From assembly GCF_900102335.1 (NCBI RefSeq), contig NZ_FNBM01000001.1, positions 558,001 to 622,000 on the forward strand: a stretch of 64,000 nt of DNA, in the 5' to 3' direction. Positions 61,898 to 64,000 of the stretch are shown piece after piece. The first letter of the stretch is position 1. The number at the start of each line of letters is the position of its first letter. The position numbers and the translations under genes were made by a program. The notes beneath the pieces are model-generated. The model saw only the letters and a program-made list of their open reading frames with translations. It searched no databases and was not told the DNA's origin. Source of the stretch: Phytopseudomonas seleniipraecipitans (lineage in GTDB: Bacteria > Pseudomonadota > Gammaproteobacteria > Pseudomonadales > Pseudomonadaceae).

Positions 61898-62721
61898 GTG
61901 AACCTGCCGCGCAGCAGCCGGCTCAACTGGTCAGCCAGCAACACCAGAACCAGAAAGATCAGCAGCATGCTGGCCACTTCTGCGCCTGCGAACATGCGCA
62001 TCGACAGGTCGATCTGCTGGCCCAGCCCTCCCGCGCCAACGAAGCCCATCACCACCGAGGCGCGTATCGCACATTCCCAGCGGTACACCGTGTAGGACGT
62101 CAGTTCGGAGGCGGCATTGGGCAGGATGCCGTAGGCGAACGCCGCCAGGCGCCCGCTACCACTCTGTAACAGGGCGTGCGCGGGGCGTTGATCGACCGAT
62201 TCGAAAATCTCCGCATAGACCTTGCCGAGCATGCCGGCATAAGTGATGGCGATGGCTAGCACGCCGGCGGTTGGGCCGAGGCCCACGGCACGCACGAACA
62301 GCAGCGCCCAGACGATTTCCGGCACGCTGCGCAGAAAGATCAGCACACCGCGTACCGGCCAGCGCAGGTATTGGCCTGGCAGGCTAGGCCGCCCGTGGCG
62401 CGCTGCCGCCGACAACGACAACGCACGGCTGGCCAGCAGGCTCGCCGGCACGGCCAGCAACAAGGCCAGCGCCATGCCCGCAGTGGCGATGGCCAGGGTC
62501 TGCAGGGTTGCGTCCAGCAGCAGTGCAAGGAATTCCGCGTCCCGCGCTGGGGGCCAGAAGTCCTTGAGAAAACTGCCCATCGACTGGGCGCTGTCCGGCT
62601 GCACCAGCACCCCAAGATCCAGCTCCGCGAGTTGGATGCCCGGCCACAACAGGACGATCGCCAACAGGGCGAGGAGCATGCGTGGGCCGGCCGCGGGGTC
62701 GCGGGTATCGGCTCTCAGCAT
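61894..62721 (-). CDS. phnE: Phosphonate-type ABC transporter permease, first subunit
   Basis: A 275-residue permease with an N-terminal helix (about 16-33), a periplasmic segment and five more helices. [20 protein letters not shown] and [20 protein letters not shown] are the PhnE hallmarks. It overlaps the ATPase gene by 7 nt upstream and the second permease gene by 4 nt downstream. Two-permease phn cassettes are common for phosphonate and phosphite uptake. Confidence 0.9.
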   Translation of the reverse strand: MLRADTRDPAAGPRMLLALLAIVLLWPGIQLAELDLGVLVQPDSAQSMGSFLKDFWPPARDAEFLALLLDATLQTLAIATAGMALALLLAVPASLLASRALSLSAAARHGRPSLPGQYLRWPVRGVLIFLRSVPEIVWALLFVRAVGLGPTAGVLAIAITYAGMLGKVYAEIFESVDQRPAHALLQSGSGRLAAFAYGILPNAASELTSYTVYRWECAIRASVVMGFVGAGGLGQQIDLSMRMFAGAEVASMLLIFLVLVLLADQLSRLLRGRFT

Positions 62722-63512
62722 CGTGTCGCCCAGGTCGTGGCAGCGGACGCGCCAGGGCTCGCGGCGCTGAGCTGATCGTTTTCGTACAACGCATCGAGCC
62801 GCTGGCGGTCGACATCGCTGGCGGGCAGGTCGAACACGATCTGCCCGTCACGCAGGCCGATCACTCGTGGGAAATGTGCAAGTGCCAGTTCCACCGTGTG
62901 CAGGCTGGCGACCAGCGTGACCTGGCTGGCCTGCGCGTGGCGGCACAGCAGCGACAGCGTATGGTCGGCCAGGCGTGGGTCCATGGCCGACACGGGCTCA
63001 TCCGCAAGAAGCAGTTCCGGCGCCTGATACAGCGCACGCGCGATGCCGACCCGTTGCAGCTGGCCGCCCGATAGCTCGCCGCAGCGGGCGAACAGCTTGT
63101 CGGCCAGATCGAGCTTCGCCAGCTCGGCGCGCGCGCCGGGAATATCCAGCGGGTGCAGTAGGTTGAGCAGGCTCTTGCCCAGGCTCCACTGGCCGAGTTT
63201 ACCGGCCAGCACGGCGGTGACCACCCGTTGCCGCGAGGGCAGCGGTGGCGCCTGGTGGATCAGCCCGATACGCGCACGCAGGCCTTGCCGTTGGCGGCTC
63301 GACAGCTGCCAGGGGCGCTTGCCGAGCACCTCGACGTCACCCGTACTGGGCGCCAGCGCGGTAGCCAGCAGGTTGAGCAGGCTCGACTTGCCCGCGCCGG
63401 ACGGACCGATGATCGCCACCCGTTCGCCGCGCGCAATGTTCAGCTGCAAACCATCAAGTGCCTGAACGCCGTTGCCGTGCCGCAGGCCAATGCCGGACAG
63501 GCGCAGGGTCAT
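62715..63512 (-). CDS. phnC: Phosphonate-type ABC transporter ATP-binding protein
   Basis: A 265-residue ABC ATPase. Walker A is [16 protein letters not shown] near residue 35, the Q-loop region is [12 protein letters not shown], the signature is [17 protein letters not shown], Walker B is [14 protein letters not shown], and the switch His is in [29 protein letters not shown] is a PhnC-family segment. It energises import through the two permeases encoded downstream. The start overlaps the stop of the binding-protein gene (ATGA). Confidence 0.93.
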   Translation of the reverse strand: MTLRLSGIGLRHGNGVQALDGLQLNIARGERVAIIGPSGAGKSSLLNLLATALAPSTGDVEVLGKRPWQLSSRQRQGLRARIGLIHQAPPLPSRQRVVTAVLAGKLGQWSLGKSLLNLLHPLDIPGARAELAKLDLADKLFARCGELSGGQLQRVGIARALYQAPELLLADEPVSAMDPRLADHTLSLLCRHAQASQVTLVASLHTVELALAHFPRVIGLRDGQIVFDLPASDVDRQRLDALYENDQLSAASPGASAATTWATRC

Positions 63513-64000
63513 TTCAGCAGGTCGGCAGCGCGGGCAGCCTCTTCGATGCCGGTGTAGTTCTCAGGCTTGGTAGCGATGAAGCGGCTGGCGGCCTGCAGGT
63601 CGAGAATCGCCTTGTGCTCCGGGTTGGCCGGGTCGAGCGCCAGGAATGCCTGCTTGATCTTCTCGGCCAGGGCCGGGTCGAGGCTGCCGCGCACGGTCCA
63701 GTTGTAGTCGAAGTAGGTCGGCGTGGTGGCGAATACCTTGACCTTGTTCGTGTCGACCTTGCCGCTGTTGACCAGCTTGTCCCACACGCTGGCGTTGAGC
63801 ACGCCGGCATCCACCTTGCCGGCCTGGACCCAGGCAGCAGTGGCGTCGTGAGCGCCCGAGTAGGCCACGCGGCTGAAATAGGCCTCCGGCTTGATGCCGT
63901 CCTTGAGCATGAAGTAGCGCGGCATCAGGCTGCCCGAGGTGGATGACACCGAACCGAAGGCAAAGGTCTTGCCCTTCAGGTCGGCCAGGGATTTTACGCT
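63509..64000 (-). CDS. phnD: Phosphonate-type ABC transporter substrate-binding protein, C-terminal part
   Basis: The last 163 codons of a PhnD-like periplasmic protein; the N-terminus, including the signal peptide, lies beyond position 64000. Visible parts include [20 protein letters not shown] and SGSLMPRYF. This is the type II binding-protein loop that holds the phosphonate oxygens in Phn[21 protein letters not shown] and [13 protein letters not shown] also fit the family. It is first in the visible operon, coupled to phnC. The frame runs open to the window edge, so the nominal internal start near 63949 is not real. Confidence 0.9.
   Translation of the reverse strand, partial: SVKSLADLKGKTFAFGSVSSTSGSLMPRYFMLKDGIKPEAYFSRVAYSGAHDATAAWVQAGKVDAGVLNASVWDKLVNSGKVDTNKVKVFATTPTYFDYNWTVRGSLDPALAEKIKQAFLALDPANPEHKAILDLQAASRFIATKPENYTGIEEAARAADLLK

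Overview
The window is high-GC DNA from a Pseudomonas, probably of the P. stutzeri/mendocina/alcaligenes side of the genus. The core genes and gene order (bcp-gcvR-dapA-bamC-purC, putA-putP, rapA-small ORF-alkB, phaJ4-hydrolase-fadD2-fadD1) are pseudomonad as I recall them from P. aeruginosa. The intergenic palindromes are the REP-like kind found in this genus. No rRNA, tRNA or CRISPR array was seen.

Layout. 0-4 kb: thiol peroxidase (partial), GcvR-type ACT protein, DapA, BamC and an unusual long-form PurC. 4.2-5 kb: a short-chain dehydrogenase. 5-10 kb: an AT-richer accessory island with a NACHT/STAND NTPase, an Abi_C (abortive infection) protein and a small tyrosine recombinase; this is a probable anti-phage module. 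10-11 kb: a LysR regulator. 11.2-28.6 kb: a continuous plus-strand locus of a REC-AraC response regulator, a 7TM hybrid histidine kinase, a TonB-dependent receptor, a 2,426-residue surface protein of DUF11-like and SdrD-B-like repeats, and a 1,402-residue OmpA-domain/beta-barrel protein translationally coupled to it. 29-34 kb: proline use (putA, putP). 34.6-37.7 kb: a class A PBP-like gene split by a one-base frameshift. 37.9-43.6 kb: aldo/keto reductase, a REP tandem array, rapA, a small-protein/AlkB operon, and ccoM (a tiny cbb3 oxidase subunit) behind an ANR/FNR box. 43.7-46.8 kb: a FUSC/DUF1656/HlyD efflux operon. 47-50.8 kb: a cytosine salvage operon codB-pucR-codA with its regulator in the middle. 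51-57.2 kb: DUF1993, MaoC hydratase, hydrolase and two acyl-CoA synthetases. 57.8-64 kb: UvsE, an AraC regulator divergent from a fosmidomycin-resistance-type MFS pump, and a phosphonate-type ABC transporter running off the window end.

How the genes work together. Several operons use 4-nt ATGA overlaps (codB-pucR-codA, hydrolase-phaJ4, phnD-phnC, phnE-phnE, giant protein-OMP), which points to translational coupling. The two accessory regions most worth study are the NACHT/Abi_C/recombinase island and the sensor-receptor-giant surface protein locus. Neither matches a named system that I can recognise with confidence. Intergenic spaces carry at least four families of palindromic repeats, two of them expanded into tandem arrays with periods of 117 and about 194 bp.
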